DNA from: Taeniopygia guttata
Taxonomy: Eukaryota > Chordata > Aves > Passeriformes > Estrildidae
Reading direction: 5' to 3'
Length of the DNA stretch: 64,000 nt
Assembly: GCF_048771995.1 (NCBI RefSeq)
Contig: NC_133037.1
Span: 3,601,001-3,665,000, forward strand
Of this stretch, positions 26,900 to 36,470 are shown one piece after another. Made by a program: the position numbers and the translations under genes. Each line of letters opens with the position of its first letter. Position 1 is the stretch's first letter. The notes below the pieces were generated by a model, which was not told the origin of the DNA, made no database searches, and worked only from the letters and a program-made list of their open reading frames with translations.

Positions 26900-27075
26900 C
26901 GCTGGAGGAGAGGAGTAGGATAAAGGGCACAGAGAGGTGGAAGTAGGAACTGAGAGGAAGGAAAAGGGATAAAAAAGGAGTAAAAAGGGAGGAGAAAGTC
27001 AAAAAGAAGCATAAAGAGCTGTAAAAGTAAGGAACATAGAGAAGAAAAGGAGTGAGAGAAAATGAGAAGGAAGTG
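26900..27075. repeat. Polypurine-polypyrimidine tract
   Basis: For about 175 bp the plus strand is overwhelmingly A and G (runs such as GGAAGGAAAAGGGATAAAA), with pyrimidines only as isolated bases. Such strand-asymmetric DNA can adopt triplex (H-DNA) or nucleosome-excluding structures. It lies about 1.1-1.3 kb upstream of the inferred PROK2 start of transcription. There is no simple repeat unit. Confidence 0.75.
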
Positions 27076-27078
27076 CTG

Positions 27079-27084
27079 CACGTG
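27079..27084. promoter_or_regulatory. CACGTG E-box upstream of PROK2
   Basis: A canonical CLOCK/BMAL1-type E-box lies about 1.1 kb upstream of the TATA-like element. PROK2 is an established clock-controlled gene in mammals, driven through CACGTG E-boxes. That this site serves the same purpose is inference from motif and location only. Confidence 0.35.
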
Positions 27085-27771
27085 TTTTAGGATGCCCGTC
27101 TCTCATAGAGGACGGAGGTGCCCAAAGGTACCACCATTAGTGGTTAGGCCTTGGTTTGTGCAGAATTTCAGTGGTGTGCATGTAGAAACAGGTGCTCACT
27201 GAAACCACGAGAGCATGGCCTGCCATTTGTGCTGGAAGGGGCCAGTAGGGCACAGCTTCTGGAATGGGGCTCTCTGCTCCCAGTGCTCCCTCTTCTCCCC
27301 ATCTTCCCATGGATCTTTGGTGGGAGCCAGCCCTGCTGAAGTAGGGAGCTGTTTTCCTCTTGTGCCCCTGGGTGCCATGGGAGCCAGGAGGGCTTTGGCA
27401 GAGGCAAGGACTGCCCGCAGCAAGGAGGGGAGAAGCACAGGAGAACAGGAATTCAAAGGGCTTCTGGGCTTCCAGCAGGAATTAGGATTGGTCCAATTCT
27501 TACTCAGGCTCTGGGGTACTTTTGATGCTGCTCTGTGTCAGACAAGATGAACAGAGCCTGCATGTCCCCGCATGGCCAGGCCCACAGCTCTGCCAGGTGT
27601 CAGCATAGGCTGGGCTGAGGTCTACAGGTGCTTTCTGTTCACAGAGGGAGCAGGGGTGACATTGGGTCTGGCTCTGCTGCTGGCCAGGGAGCAGAGGGAA
27701 CAGGGACATGGGTCCCTGCTGGCTCCAGTGGCTGTAGGTTACCACTGCCCCACTGTGGGGTGTGCTCTGAC

Positions 27772-28080
27772 TTGCTGTGGGATGCTCCCAACTCATTGCA
27801 TGATGTCCCCAAAACGCTGTGGGATGTTTCCCCTCTAAACTACTGTTGGAAGCCTCCCTGCTCCCTAATCTGCTGTGGGATGTCCATGGCCAGCCTCGGG
27901 ATGAACCCCTAGCCCTCCTGAGGGACATCTCATACCTGCTACAGGGTGTACCCCAGCCAGCCCTGGGACGACCCCAGCCCCCTAAGCCCTGGGAAGTTCC
28001 CCCAGCGCTGCTGTGCGATGTGACCCCCTAAGCCCAGGTCCCCCAGCCCTGATGTCCCCGGCAGGCTGTGGGATGTCCCC
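27772..28080. repeat. Degenerate minisatellite upstream of PROK2
   Basis: A core close to CTGTGGGATGTCCC recurs at about 27775, 27817, 27843, 27873, 27894, 28011 and 28065, separated by C-rich spacers of irregular length, mostly 20-45 bp. The units are well diverged. The core matches the intron-1 minisatellite core (CTGCGGGATGCCC) apart from C-to-T type changes, suggesting common descent. Confidence 0.6.
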
Positions 28081-28152
28081 ACCCCTCCCCGCTGCCCGCA
28101 GCCGCGCACCTGGGCGCGGTGAGTGCGCGGCCGCGGCGCTGCCGGGCGGGGG

Positions 28153-28174
28153 TGACTCAGCCCCGGCTTTATAA
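28153..28174 (+). promoter_or_regulatory. PROK2 core promoter: TGACTCA site and TATA-like box
   Basis: TGACTCA (28153-28159), a consensus AP-1/bZIP site, lies eight bases upstream of TTTATAA (28168-28174). A TATA-like element here predicts transcription starting at about 28198-28206, giving a 5' leader of roughly 105-115 nt. No competing TATA-like motif lies between here and the ATG at 28312. The factors actually bound are unknown. Confidence 0.6.
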
Positions 28175-28189
28175 CGCCGGGGCGGCTCC

Positions 28190-28261
28190 GAGCCCCGCTC
28201 CCAGCCCCGTTCCGAGCCCCGCTCCGAGCCCCGCTCCCAGCCCCGCTCCGAGCCCGGCTCC
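28190..28261 (+). repeat. 12-bp tandem repeat in the PROK2 leader
   Basis: Six head-to-tail copies of GAGCCCCGCTCC or close variants (first base G or C, occasional single changes) fill 28190-28261. They sit right where transcription should start and make up most of the predicted 5' leader. The C-rich RNA would lack strong structure, while the DNA carries repeated GC-box-like elements. Confidence 0.9.
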
Positions 28262-28311
28262 GCTGCGCCGCTCCGCGCCCGCGGGCAGCGCCGGGGCCGC
28301 GGCACCGCACC

Positions 28312-28425
28312 ATGCGGAGCCTGCGCGGAGCTCCGCCGCCGCCGCCGCTGCTGATGCTGCCGGTGCTGCTGCTGCTGCTGCTGCTGCTGCTTCTGCCCGC
28401 GGGGCACGCCGCCGTCATCACCGGG
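28312..28425 (+). CDS. PROK2: PROK2 exon 1 (signal peptide and AVITG)
   Basis: The ATG at 28312 has a favourable context (CACCATGC) and is the first ATG after the TATA-like box. Thirty-eight codons encode the signal peptide, including five CCG-type proline codons and eight uninterrupted CTG leucine codons (28366-28389), and end at ATC-ACC-GGG before a GTGAGC donor at 28426. The break after AVITG is the same as in human PROK2. The CTG run is a potentially length-variable coding microsatellite. Confidence 0.95.
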
Positions 28426-31400
28426 GTGAGCGCCGCCGCTCGGCACCGACGGCACCGACGGGACCCGGCACCGGCACGGGCCGAGGGAGGGACGGGAGGA
28501 CGGAGCGCTCCGCCGCGGGGATGGGAGCCGGGGTTTGTTCGCGGGGAGTGAGAGCGGGATAAGGGGTGCCCGGGGAGAGCGGAGCGCTCTGCCGTGCGGG
28601 ATGGGGAGAGCGGAGCGCTCTGCCCTGCGGGATGCCCGGAGAGAGCGGACTGCTCTGCCCTGCGGGATGCCCGGGGAAAGCGGAGCGCTCTGCCCTGCGG
28701 GATGCCCGGAGAAAGGGGAGCGCTCTGCCCTGCGGGATGCCCGAAGAAAGGGGAGCGCTCTGCCCTGCGGGATGCCCGGGGAGAGAGGAGCGCTCTGCTG
28801 TGCGGGATGCCCGGGGACAGGGGAGCGCTCTGCCCTGCGGGATGCCCGGGGAGAGAGGAGCGCTCTGCTGTGCGGGATGCCCGGGGACAGGGGAGCGCTC
28901 TGCCCTGCGGGATGCCCGGGGAGAGAGGAGCGCTCTGCCCTGCGGGATGCCCGGGGAGAAGAAAGAGCTCTGCCCTGCGGGATGCTCGGGGAGAGGGGAG
29001 CGCTCTGCCGTGCGGGATGCCCGGGGAGAGAGGAGCGCTCTGCCCTGCGGGATGCCCGGAGAGAAGAAAGAGCTCTGCCCTGCGGGATGCTCGGGGAGAG
29101 GGGAGCGCTCTGCCGTGCGGGATGCCCGGGGAGAGCGGAGCGCTCTGCCCTGCGGGATGCCCGGGGCTGGTCTCCGGGTGCGCCCTGGTGGGACTCAGGG
29201 TCTGTCCGCACTCAGCCAAGCCAGGACGGAGCGGTGTGGAGCGCGGTGACGGATGGCCGGAGTTGGGATAAGTGATAAAGAGGACGTGGGAGGGAAAGCA
29301 GAGCCAGGTGATGAGAGGTGACAGGACTTGGGGGTCCGTCTGGGATAAGTGATAGCGGACGGGGCATCTCCAGGGATGAGGGATGCCCGGAGCTGCGGGT
29401 CGGGCTGGGTTCAGTGGTATCAGAGCCTGGGGGTCCCTGCGGTCAGTGTGCCAGGATGTGTCACTCTCTGCGGTGGGCAATGCCAGGACTCGTGCGTCTC
29501 TGAAGTGGGGGGATGCCACAACGTGGGGTGTGTTCCTCTGGGGTGAAGGATGGCTGGACTCGGCATGGAGAGGGGATCTCCAGGCTGGTCCGGGAGCATG
29601 CAGAGATTCCTGCTGCTTTTCCAGGGCTGGAGCTGTCTCCCATCTCCCCACATGCAGCCCCAGCTGTCCCCAAACCTGCTCTGAGAGGGTCTGGCTCAGG
29701 GTATTGCACTGCCCACTGTGCACCCCAAGTTCCTCCAGCCCCTCTGTGTACAGAGCAGGATTACAACCCTCAGAAAACTGTTCTCCTTTTTTTCCCCTTT
29801 GTCTATGACTGTGCTGCTTTTTCCCCTCAATAGCCACCCCTTGCAAACAAGTCTCTGTTGTTGTTTTTAGGCTCAAGATTTACTCTGGTTGTGAAAATAC
29901 TTTTTTTCCTGAAGACGTTATTTAACCAAAAGCATTGCATCACTTTTTAGTTAAATGATTTTTTAAGTGTTTGCTTTGGATTAATAGCTCAGCATTTGCA
30001 TTCCTTTGAGAGCTCACATGTCTTTTGTAACTGTCAGAAGTTGCACTCACAGCAGTGGATTTCTCTGTGGCTGTCCAGGCTCCCTGTCTGGACCCCTGAA
30101 GTCCATGAAACAGATCATGGGCATTATCTCTGGAAGTTAGATCAGTTCCCAGTTCCCAGCACTGATTGTTTTTTTTTAGAGCAGAGAATGTGAAGGAATT
30201 TTTTAATATTTGAGGATTTCAAAACATTTCCAGCAACAGAAGAGCAGTTTATATGTTATTAGATTTGTGCCTACACCTTTAAAGCATAATTAAATCCATT
30301 AAATAAAGTAATTGTGAGGCATTGAATAACAGATCAAGTACAACGTAGATTCAAAAAGTAAAAATAGATTAGAACTAGAAAATGTTGCTCTATTAACTAT
30401 TGCAGAGCATTTCTGCTTGAACCACTTTGATGCATTTTTGGCTTTTGATGAACGGGCAAATCTCAGATGAGAGTTGACGTAGGTGTTCCCCAATCCCTGA
30501 GCCTGAAAGGTGTTTTTCCTTTGCAATTTAAGGACTTGTTTCAAACTTTCCTCAATTCAGTGGTTGTTCTTGTGCTGACACCTGTTGCCTTTGCAACTGG
30601 CATTTCACCTGGGACATATTTTTGGGCTGATCTTCCAGAAATCTGTGTTTAAATGAGGTGCTCATGTGGTGCTTGGGGAAGTTTAGGAGTAGCAGCAGGA
30701 ATTACACATTACAGATAAGGTGTGGGCAGGAACACTTGGGTTGAATATTTTCAAAACTTGTCATACATTTTTGGAAAGGGAGCCTTAAAAGTTCTGCCAG
30801 ATGTAAATATGTGTGTGTGAGGCCAGGAATTGTTCAGCCTGGACGTTCAAGGCTCTTGCTTGGCAGAACACACCCAGATTGGTTTTTCAGCTGAGTAGTA
30901 TTTCACCCCAGGACCAGTCCCACAGAGATGGATGGAGTTTGAGATATATAACTGAGAACAAAAGGGAGTCAGGAGCTGGCAGGTGAGAAACAGGAGAGCC
31001 TGTGACTCCAGCTGGGCAGTGGACACTGCTGTGCTGGGGGTAGCCAAAATTATTGGACCTGCATTTTTATTTGTGACTAAGGCAAAATAATATAATTAAA
31101 GTGCTTTTTAAATTTTTTTTTAAGAGAGGTCAGAAAGTGAGTATTATCTACCTGGCAGGCTGGAATTGTAGTTTTATGACCATATTAGTTTTAACAGGCA
31201 AATGCTCTGTGTTTGGGCTTACCTGCAGCACAGAGCTCTGTGTTTAGGAGCTGTTTGGGTCACACACACTATTTAATAATGATCCTAATGCAACAGCTTC
31301 TTCCTAAACCACTGACTGATCTTTACACATGTATTTTGATCTGGCTTCTGCTGGTTAGTGCAATATTTACCCAGTGAGTACAGTCTAAAGCCATTTATCA

Positions 31401-34400
31401 TGTAAATCCCAAGGTAAGATCAGTGAGTTTTTCCCTCAAGAGCATGTTTACTCTGGGAATGTGCCTTCCCCAGAGCTGTTATCAACATTTACGTATGTTT
31501 TTATGAGTTTCCCATTTACGTAGTGCTGACCAGTGCCTTCCATCTCTCACTGCTGCTGCCAGACATCCAGAGCAGTGAGTTAATCAAGCTTACATTGAGA
31601 TGTAAGCAGAACTTTTAACTGATGGCATTTCTCACCGGAGAAAGCAGACTGGTTTTTGCATTAAATCTATATAAGCTTTTGATTAAAAAATAACTGAAAG
31701 ATGTACAGGAGTTTGTTTTCAAACCCTAATATGTCAATTGCTCTTCATGGTTTGTGGGTTTTAAAACATATCCACTAGTCTGCATTTTGGTTTTTGCTTG
31801 TCTAAGCTGTAAGTAAGTGGCTAAAATATTTTTTTTGCCTTCCGTGAAGGGGAATGCTACCACAGCATCATTTTTTTTTTCTTTTTTTTGGATGTGGACA
31901 CTTATGCAAAGCTTTTCTTAAGACCTCTTTTAGCTATGTGTAATTCTAGACAACAACCTCAGAATCCATATTTAAACTTGTGTTTTAGCTACTTCCACTT
32001 GGACTTCTCTAACAAAACTCTCATGCAGTCTTGCAAGGGCACTCACAACCATGATATTACCATGTGAAGTTAGAAGGAATAGTTACCTAGAAGGCATTAA
32101 ATTAATGGGTGATTTCCTATTTTAGCTTCTCTGTAGGACTGGTTTGGTGACTCTTTTGGTGACAAGTTTGGTGTGGTTGGTCTTTGCTCCTGCCTGGGAG
32201 CTGGGAAAGCGAGTGGCACATGCCACGGTCTGTCAGTGCTCAGAATTTTGGACTGTAAATCACTGACAGTCCTGGATTTGGCCCAGAGCAGCTCTGTGTG
32301 TGGCCCTGGCTTTAAACAACCTGGTCTCAACTCCAAAATGTACCAGGAGCCTGCATGTTCTAATCCATGGGAGACACAAGTATTGCAAATCAGCCTTAAA
32401 TCTTATTATTCAGCCTTAATGAGCCAGGATAACTTAGGGGTGCCAGAGGCAGCTCCTGAGCACCTGATCTGTCCTATTTCTGGCCTACATTTATTGTTCA
32501 TTTAATTTTCTGGCTGCTGTGTTGACCTCCAGGCCTGCGAGCGGGACCAGCAGTGCGGGAGGGGGATGTGCTGCGCCGTCAGCCTCTGGATCCGCAGCCT
32601 GAGGATGTGCACCCCGATGGGAAACCTGGGAGATGAGTGCCACCCCCTGAGCCACAGGGTGAGTACCTCACCATGCTGGAGGGGCTGTGGGACTGGGGGA
32701 ATGTCCTGAGCTGTATGTCACACGTCACAAAACCCAGAGGTGGTGGGAAGGCAGGGAAACTTCCTGCTCCTTACAGTACCCAGCCACCTGCATCTGTATG
32801 GGAGCAGAGATGAAGGTACCTACGTAAGGAAGTGCATTACTGTCAGAATTATGCTGAAGAGAATCAGAGGATGAAAGCACTACACGCTTCCCAGATTGTT
32901 TCCTTATTAGTTTCTTGTTGCTGCTTTGTTTTGTTACGTGATCCGGAACAGCCTTGGCAGTTCCCAAGCCCTGCCCTGCCAATCCTTGTGGTGTGAGCAG
33001 GAGCACAGCAAGTGCCACCAACCCCAGTGGCAGTGGACAAAATCCTGTCACAAGCATAAAAATGTCACCAGTTGATGCGTTGAGAAAGTGTTGGCACACA
33101 TTTGGACTTGAGAAAAGTCCCCACAGGCTCTTTTTGTTTCTGTTCTACCTATTAATTTTAAGTATATATGTATGCATACATACATACACTTACACTGTAT
33201 TATTAACACAATGATTTTAACAAGTGCATTTATTTAAGGCTATGTAATTATGAATTTGTTATGCAGTATGGAAAAAAGCTGCTTATTTAAAACACAAAAG
33301 ACTGAATAGGATGTTACCAGGGAGCTTGAGAACCTGATGATCTTCAGACTCATCCTCAGGGAAAAGCACAGCCCAAGAGTCATCACAAGTGGAAGATACA
33401 AGGCAATAAATTCAGATCATAAATGTGCAGCTAGTTAGCTGCCTCTCTCACTGTTTCCTCCAAGGCCTGGCTTCTCAGCTCAGTATCTACAGTTTATTTT
33501 CTCAGGTTTAGGAAGTTTCAGGCTCTACTTTATTGCAGTTCAATTTTTAAAACTTCTGCTGTGATATTGGGGACCAAATGATCATTTTTACTATGTAATG
33601 TGGCAGGTTCTTCTTGTAAGGGCTCTTTCCATTACCAGGAATTAGAATAAGAGAAATTGTCTTCTGGAGGGTTTTATGAGCTTATTGTTATTGGGCAATA
33701 ATTTAAACTGTCTGATATATTTCAAGCTGATTGCCTGCATAATTACAATCAGAGTAAATGCCTGTCCACCCCATCCACTAAGTCACTGATGTTTATAAGC
33801 TTTATGAGGTTAATTTTAATTTCTCCACTGATCTTCCTGAGAAACACAAACCAAATTGATTTTCTGGAGAACATGAAATGAGGTTATTTTAAGGATGGAG
33901 GGTTATCTCAGTGGTTCCTCTCTTGTAAATACTTGTGTAGGGAGCAGCTGGGTGCCCTGACCACCAAAACTTTTCATTTACCTGCAGGATAGGTCAAAAG
34001 CAGGCAGCACCCTGGCCATGGCACCTCAGGGACATCCAGAGGAGCCAGGAGATAACTGGAGGAGATGGCTGGCAGCTGGGGTTCCACCTTTTAGTTTCCT
34101 TCTCAACAACTAGATGCTGCTGGACTGATGCCATTAGCAGTCCCAGCTGGAATTTCGAGGCTGGCTCTGAGGCAGGGCCAGGCAGGGTTTGCAGGCAGGT
34201 GAGGTTTGGCAGCATGGGAGTCCTGCTGAAAGGAACATTTCCTTGCAGCAAGTGGAATGTTTTGAATAAATCACCTGGGCTGTCAGAAGGCTGAGAGCTC
34301 AGGTTTGGGCTTTGGCTGCAGTGCTGCGTGGGGGCACCCAAAGGGATGATTCCCACGGGGAGTCCCCGGCAGGTGTGGGAGTTTTGTTGCCTCTCTGCTC

Positions 34401-35757
34401 ACACTGGAACAGAGGTGGGTGGCACAGGGAAACCCCTGACATCCCTTGGCCTGGGGCTGCTCTTCAGAGGGTGCTGGGCAGGAGGCTGGTGCTGGCCAGG
34501 GCACTGCAGGGAGTGTGAGCCCTCTGTCCCTAGGGTGCCACTGGAGTCAGGCTGGTGCTTGGCACCATGCATGGAAGACTGAGTGGGACTTCCTTAAAGA
34601 CAAAATTTGTTCACCGACACAAGAAAATCTTGGAATATTAAAATTGTAGGCTTCAACCACACAGAAATCTGGAAGTGAGGGAATTAGGGCTGCCTGCCTG
34701 GCTGGTAGCAGGGGCTTTCTATCTCTGTGCCTCCTTTGCTGCATCCAAGGAAATCTCAGGGAATGCACAGCTCCCAGACACTTCCCACTGGGCTGTCCTT
34801 TTTGGCTCCTGTAAGAGACAGAGCTTGTGACCAAGTTGTTGAAGATTGTCAGTGCGTGTGCATGTCATGGCACAATTAAATTTCTCTAATGAACTCCATA
34901 TGTGTTCCCTGCAGCACAATGAGGCTGGAAGAGGGTGGGATGAAATGAGAACTCTCTGCCCTGTGGTGAAAAGGATCCTGCTCACAGGGAGGTCAGGCAG
35001 GGTGACCTCCAGAGGTCCCTTCCAGCCTGATTACCACGGGATCCCAAGGGTCTGTGCTGTGTGACAAGGCAGGATTTGGGACACACAGAAAGCCCTGCAC
35101 AGTGGCACCCAAAATGTGATGTTAAAGGCCAGTGTAGTTTCACAACAAACTCCTTTATGAAATGGGAGTAAATGGAGAACATGTGTCACAGATGTAGATC
35201 TACACAGCAACATGACTGTTAACATCCTGCTTTTACCCATGGCTGGACCAGGGTGTGCAGATGCCTTTGCCAACTGCTCTGTGCTGCAGCTCGTGGGGAA
35301 CTCTGGCTGTGAAGGGAGGGAGCTGGGCAGCATTCTCCATATCCCCATTATTCCTCCCATTTCATCCCCCAAGCCACCAGTGCCGTGCCTCTCCCTGCCA
35401 CTGATTGTGGGAAATAATAAATATACTATTAGCTAAAAAGTTTTTAAATGCTCTGTAACAGAGATATCTTCATTTGCTGCTGGCTGTACATGAGCTTTTG
35501 CCATCTCTCCATTGTCTCAGCCATGTAATGGGGCTGATGCTGCAAATAAAACTCAAGAAATGTACGCCAGCAGTTGTGAAAAGGAAAAAATAACCATGCC
35601 AACAGCAGTGATGTCCTTGCTCTGTCCCCAGGTGCCCTTCTCCGGGCGGAGGATGCACCACACCTGCCCGTGCCTCCCGGGCCTGGCCTGCCTCAGGACT
35701 CCTCACAGCAGATTCAGGTGTTTACCAGACTTCAGAAAAGAAGACGTCTTTTTTTAG
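28312..35757 (+). CDS. PROK2: Prokineticin 2 precursor (three coding exons)
   Basis: Joining 28312-28425, 32533-32658 and 35632-35757, all in phase 0 with GT-AG introns, gives 121 residues. PROK2 is a secreted cysteine-rich ligand of the G-protein-coupled receptors PROKR1 and PROKR2, with roles in circadian output, olfactory-bulb neurogenesis, GnRH neuron development and gut motility. Residues 1-33 are a signal peptide with a ten-leucine core. The mature chain should begin at Ala34, giving AVITG, the invariant N-terminus needed for receptor activation. Ten cysteines in the prokineticin/colipase pattern follow (C-x6-C-x5-CC-x11-C then C, with four in exon 3). CTPMG and [17 protein letters not shown] are near-identical to human. 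Human PROK2 is 108 residues; the excess here comes from a longer signal peptide and a tail of about seven residues (DFRKEDVFF). The basic insert exon of the mammalian PROK2L form was not found in intron 2. Confidence 0.96.
28563..29165 (+). repeat. 35-bp GC-rich minisatellite in PROK2 intron 1
   Basis: About 17 head-to-tail copies of a 35-bp unit occur, each with AGCGCTCTGCC and GTGCGGGATG or CTGCGGGATG. The first interval is 31 bp. Higher-order structure is visible: a 70-bp dimer is repeated at 28781 and 28851, and a 105-bp trimer (marked by GAGAAGAAAGAGCTC) at 28956 and 29061. The array starts about 140 bp past the exon 1 donor. Because the unit lacks stop codons and 35 is not a multiple of three, the array is open in several frames on both strands, producing long spurious open frames. 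Confidence 0.95.
29166..32532 (+). other. PROK2 intron 1, remainder
   Basis: The first 400 bases (to about 29560) still show scattered GGATGCC-type words and are probably decayed minisatellite. Beyond that the intron is ordinary AT-rich unique DNA with T-runs near 31870-31890. No exon, RNA gene or transposon is recognised. The acceptor is a pyrimidine-containing GACCTCCAG ending at 32532. Confidence 0.6.
32533..32658 (+). CDS. PROK2: PROK2 exon 2 (first six cysteines)
   Basis: Forty-two codons begin [19 protein letters not shown] and end at ECHPLSHR before the donor GTGAGT at 32659. The exon has the same length and phase as human exon 2 (42 codons), with six cysteines at conserved spacing and the invariant MCCAVS and CTPMG segments. 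Its GC-rich codons stand out from the AT-rich intron around it, as expected for an exon under constraint. Confidence 0.96.
32659..35631 (+). other. PROK2 intron 2
   Basis: The intron is about 3 kb. It holds one CR1 tail (34986-35045), and I see no other transposon. I looked for a 63-nt in-frame exon rich in Lys/Arg codons flanked by AG and GT, as in mammalian PROK2L, and found no convincing candidate. The 3' acceptor is TCTGTCCCCAG ending at 35631. Confidence 0.65.
34986..35045 (+). mobile_element. CR1 LINE 3'-end fragment in PROK2 intron 2
   Basis: GGGAGGTCAGGCAGGGTGAC, CTCCAGAGGTCCCTTCCAGC and CTGATTACC match the CR1 tail variant that carries GACCTCCAGAGGTCCCTTCC. It is sense-oriented with respect to PROK2, very short and divergent. 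The terminal ATTCT repeats are missing or decayed. Confidence 0.6.
35632..35757 (+). CDS. PROK2: PROK2 exon 3 (last four cysteines, stop)
   Basis: Forty-one codons and a TAG at 35755-35757. [20 protein letters not shown] corresponds to human [20 protein letters not shown]. After the tenth cysteine the human protein ends in four residues, whereas here the frame runs on through [11 protein letters not shown], a short acidic-basic tail ending in two phenylalanines. The extension is read directly from the sequence; whether other birds share it is not something I can check here. Confidence 0.95.
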   Translation: MPFSGRRMHHTCPCLPGLACLRTPHSRFRCLPDFRKEDVFF

Positions 35758-36470
35758 CAGGAACTGTTCTGCACTAGAAAGAGCCGCTCAGTATTTTCGT
35801 TCTCTCGTTGTTATGACAAAAAAAAAAAAAAGGGAACTTGCCAGGGGAAACCCTTCACCACACTTTCCTGCCTCACCAACATCAGCTGGAGACGAGACAC
35901 TGCTGCTGTGGCCAAGGTTTTCAGGAGGGACTCGCAGTGGAGGATGATTTCATTTTGGGGTAGCCAAACAACATGTACTAGAGCAAAACTCTTTCTGAGG
36001 GCAGGGGCTGTACCATTCCTGAATCATTTTGTGGGCTTCATGGTTCTAGTTTAACCCCAGAATGAAAAAATCCGAGTTTATTGCCAGTTTTGGAAAAATT
36101 TGGCCACATCTTTACACTTTGGAATACCTGAATTGAACTGGGAGTTGGATAACTGCATAGTGTGAAGCATATGACAATTGCCAAAAGAACTGTATTTATA
36201 TTGCATTTCATATCTTTATTAATATAATTTTATTTGTAAGTTAGGCGCACCTCTAGGGTAAAGGTTTAACCAATAGATGTAGTTTTTACACTTTTAAAAA
36301 GTGGCAAGTGTAAACAAAACATTTCAGTATTCAGAGCATTAAAAGATTTTGTTATTTTAGTGTTCTAAGATGAGAAGTTGTTGTTACTTGAATTGGTGTA
36401 AAACTACCTGGTCATCTCAAACTATGTATTAAGATGTAGTTTATATTAAAGAAAAAAGGAACCCTGAAGT
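35758..36470 (+). other. PROK2: PROK2 3' untranslated region (inferred)
   Basis: AT-rich sequence follows the stop, with a 13-14 base A-run near 35820 and AU-rich stretches at about 36190-36240 that could destabilise the mRNA. ATTAAA occurs at 36338-36343 and 36445-36450, and the second, followed by a T/G-rich stretch, is the better poly(A) signal. The resulting mRNA of about 1.2 kb would be of the usual order for PROK2. The end is approximate. Confidence 0.5.
36445..36450 (+). terminator. Candidate PROK2 poly(A) signal
   Basis: ATTAAA is followed within 30 bases by a GTTTATTGTAATGG T/G-rich element. It is the last plausible signal before the sequence changes character. An upstream ATTAAA at 36338 may give a shorter message. 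Confidence 0.4.

Larger units (their letters stand above)
15209..27771. other. Gene desert upstream of PROK2
   Basis: I recognise no exon or RNA gene and no clear transposon in 12.5 kb. Notable local structures are a perfect 11-bp-arm hairpin at 17110-17134, a possible regulatory block at 19200-19720, a 16-bp tandem duplication at 19704-19735, a long AT-rich stretch from 25100 to 26500, and a strand-asymmetric polypurine tract at 26900-27075 followed by a CACGTG E-box. Open frames in the GC-richer 26.5-27.9 kb part lack recognisable domains. Confidence 0.5.
28080..28560. promoter_or_regulatory. CpG island over PROK2 promoter and first exon
   Basis: CpG density rises abruptly at about 28090 and stays high through exon 1 into intron 1, where it merges with the CpG-bearing minisatellite. 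The island contains the TATA-like element, a TGACTCA site, a CACCTG E-box near 28106 and the start codon. This marks the main PROK2 promoter. Human PROK2 is likewise driven from the region just upstream of exon 1. Confidence 0.75.

Noticed and set aside
28535-29275. Three overlapping plus-strand open frames of 225-246 codons with repeated cysteine-containing words
   Set aside because: They are the same minisatellite read in each plus frame. None joins PROK2 exon 1 in frame, and the GT donor at 28426 precedes them.
27939-29876. A 645-codon open frame on the minus strand across the PROK2 promoter and intron 1, and a 409-codon one in another frame
   Set aside because: Both are made by the 35-bp stop-free minisatellite, whose non-multiple-of-three period opens several frames. 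They run antisense through PROK2 exon 1, contain only repeat-derived [10 protein letters not shown]-like words and have no domain.
35820-35833. A-run after the PROK2 stop considered as a retrocopy tail
   Set aside because: It lies within the expected 3' untranslated region of an intron-containing gene, so it is an ordinary homopolymer.
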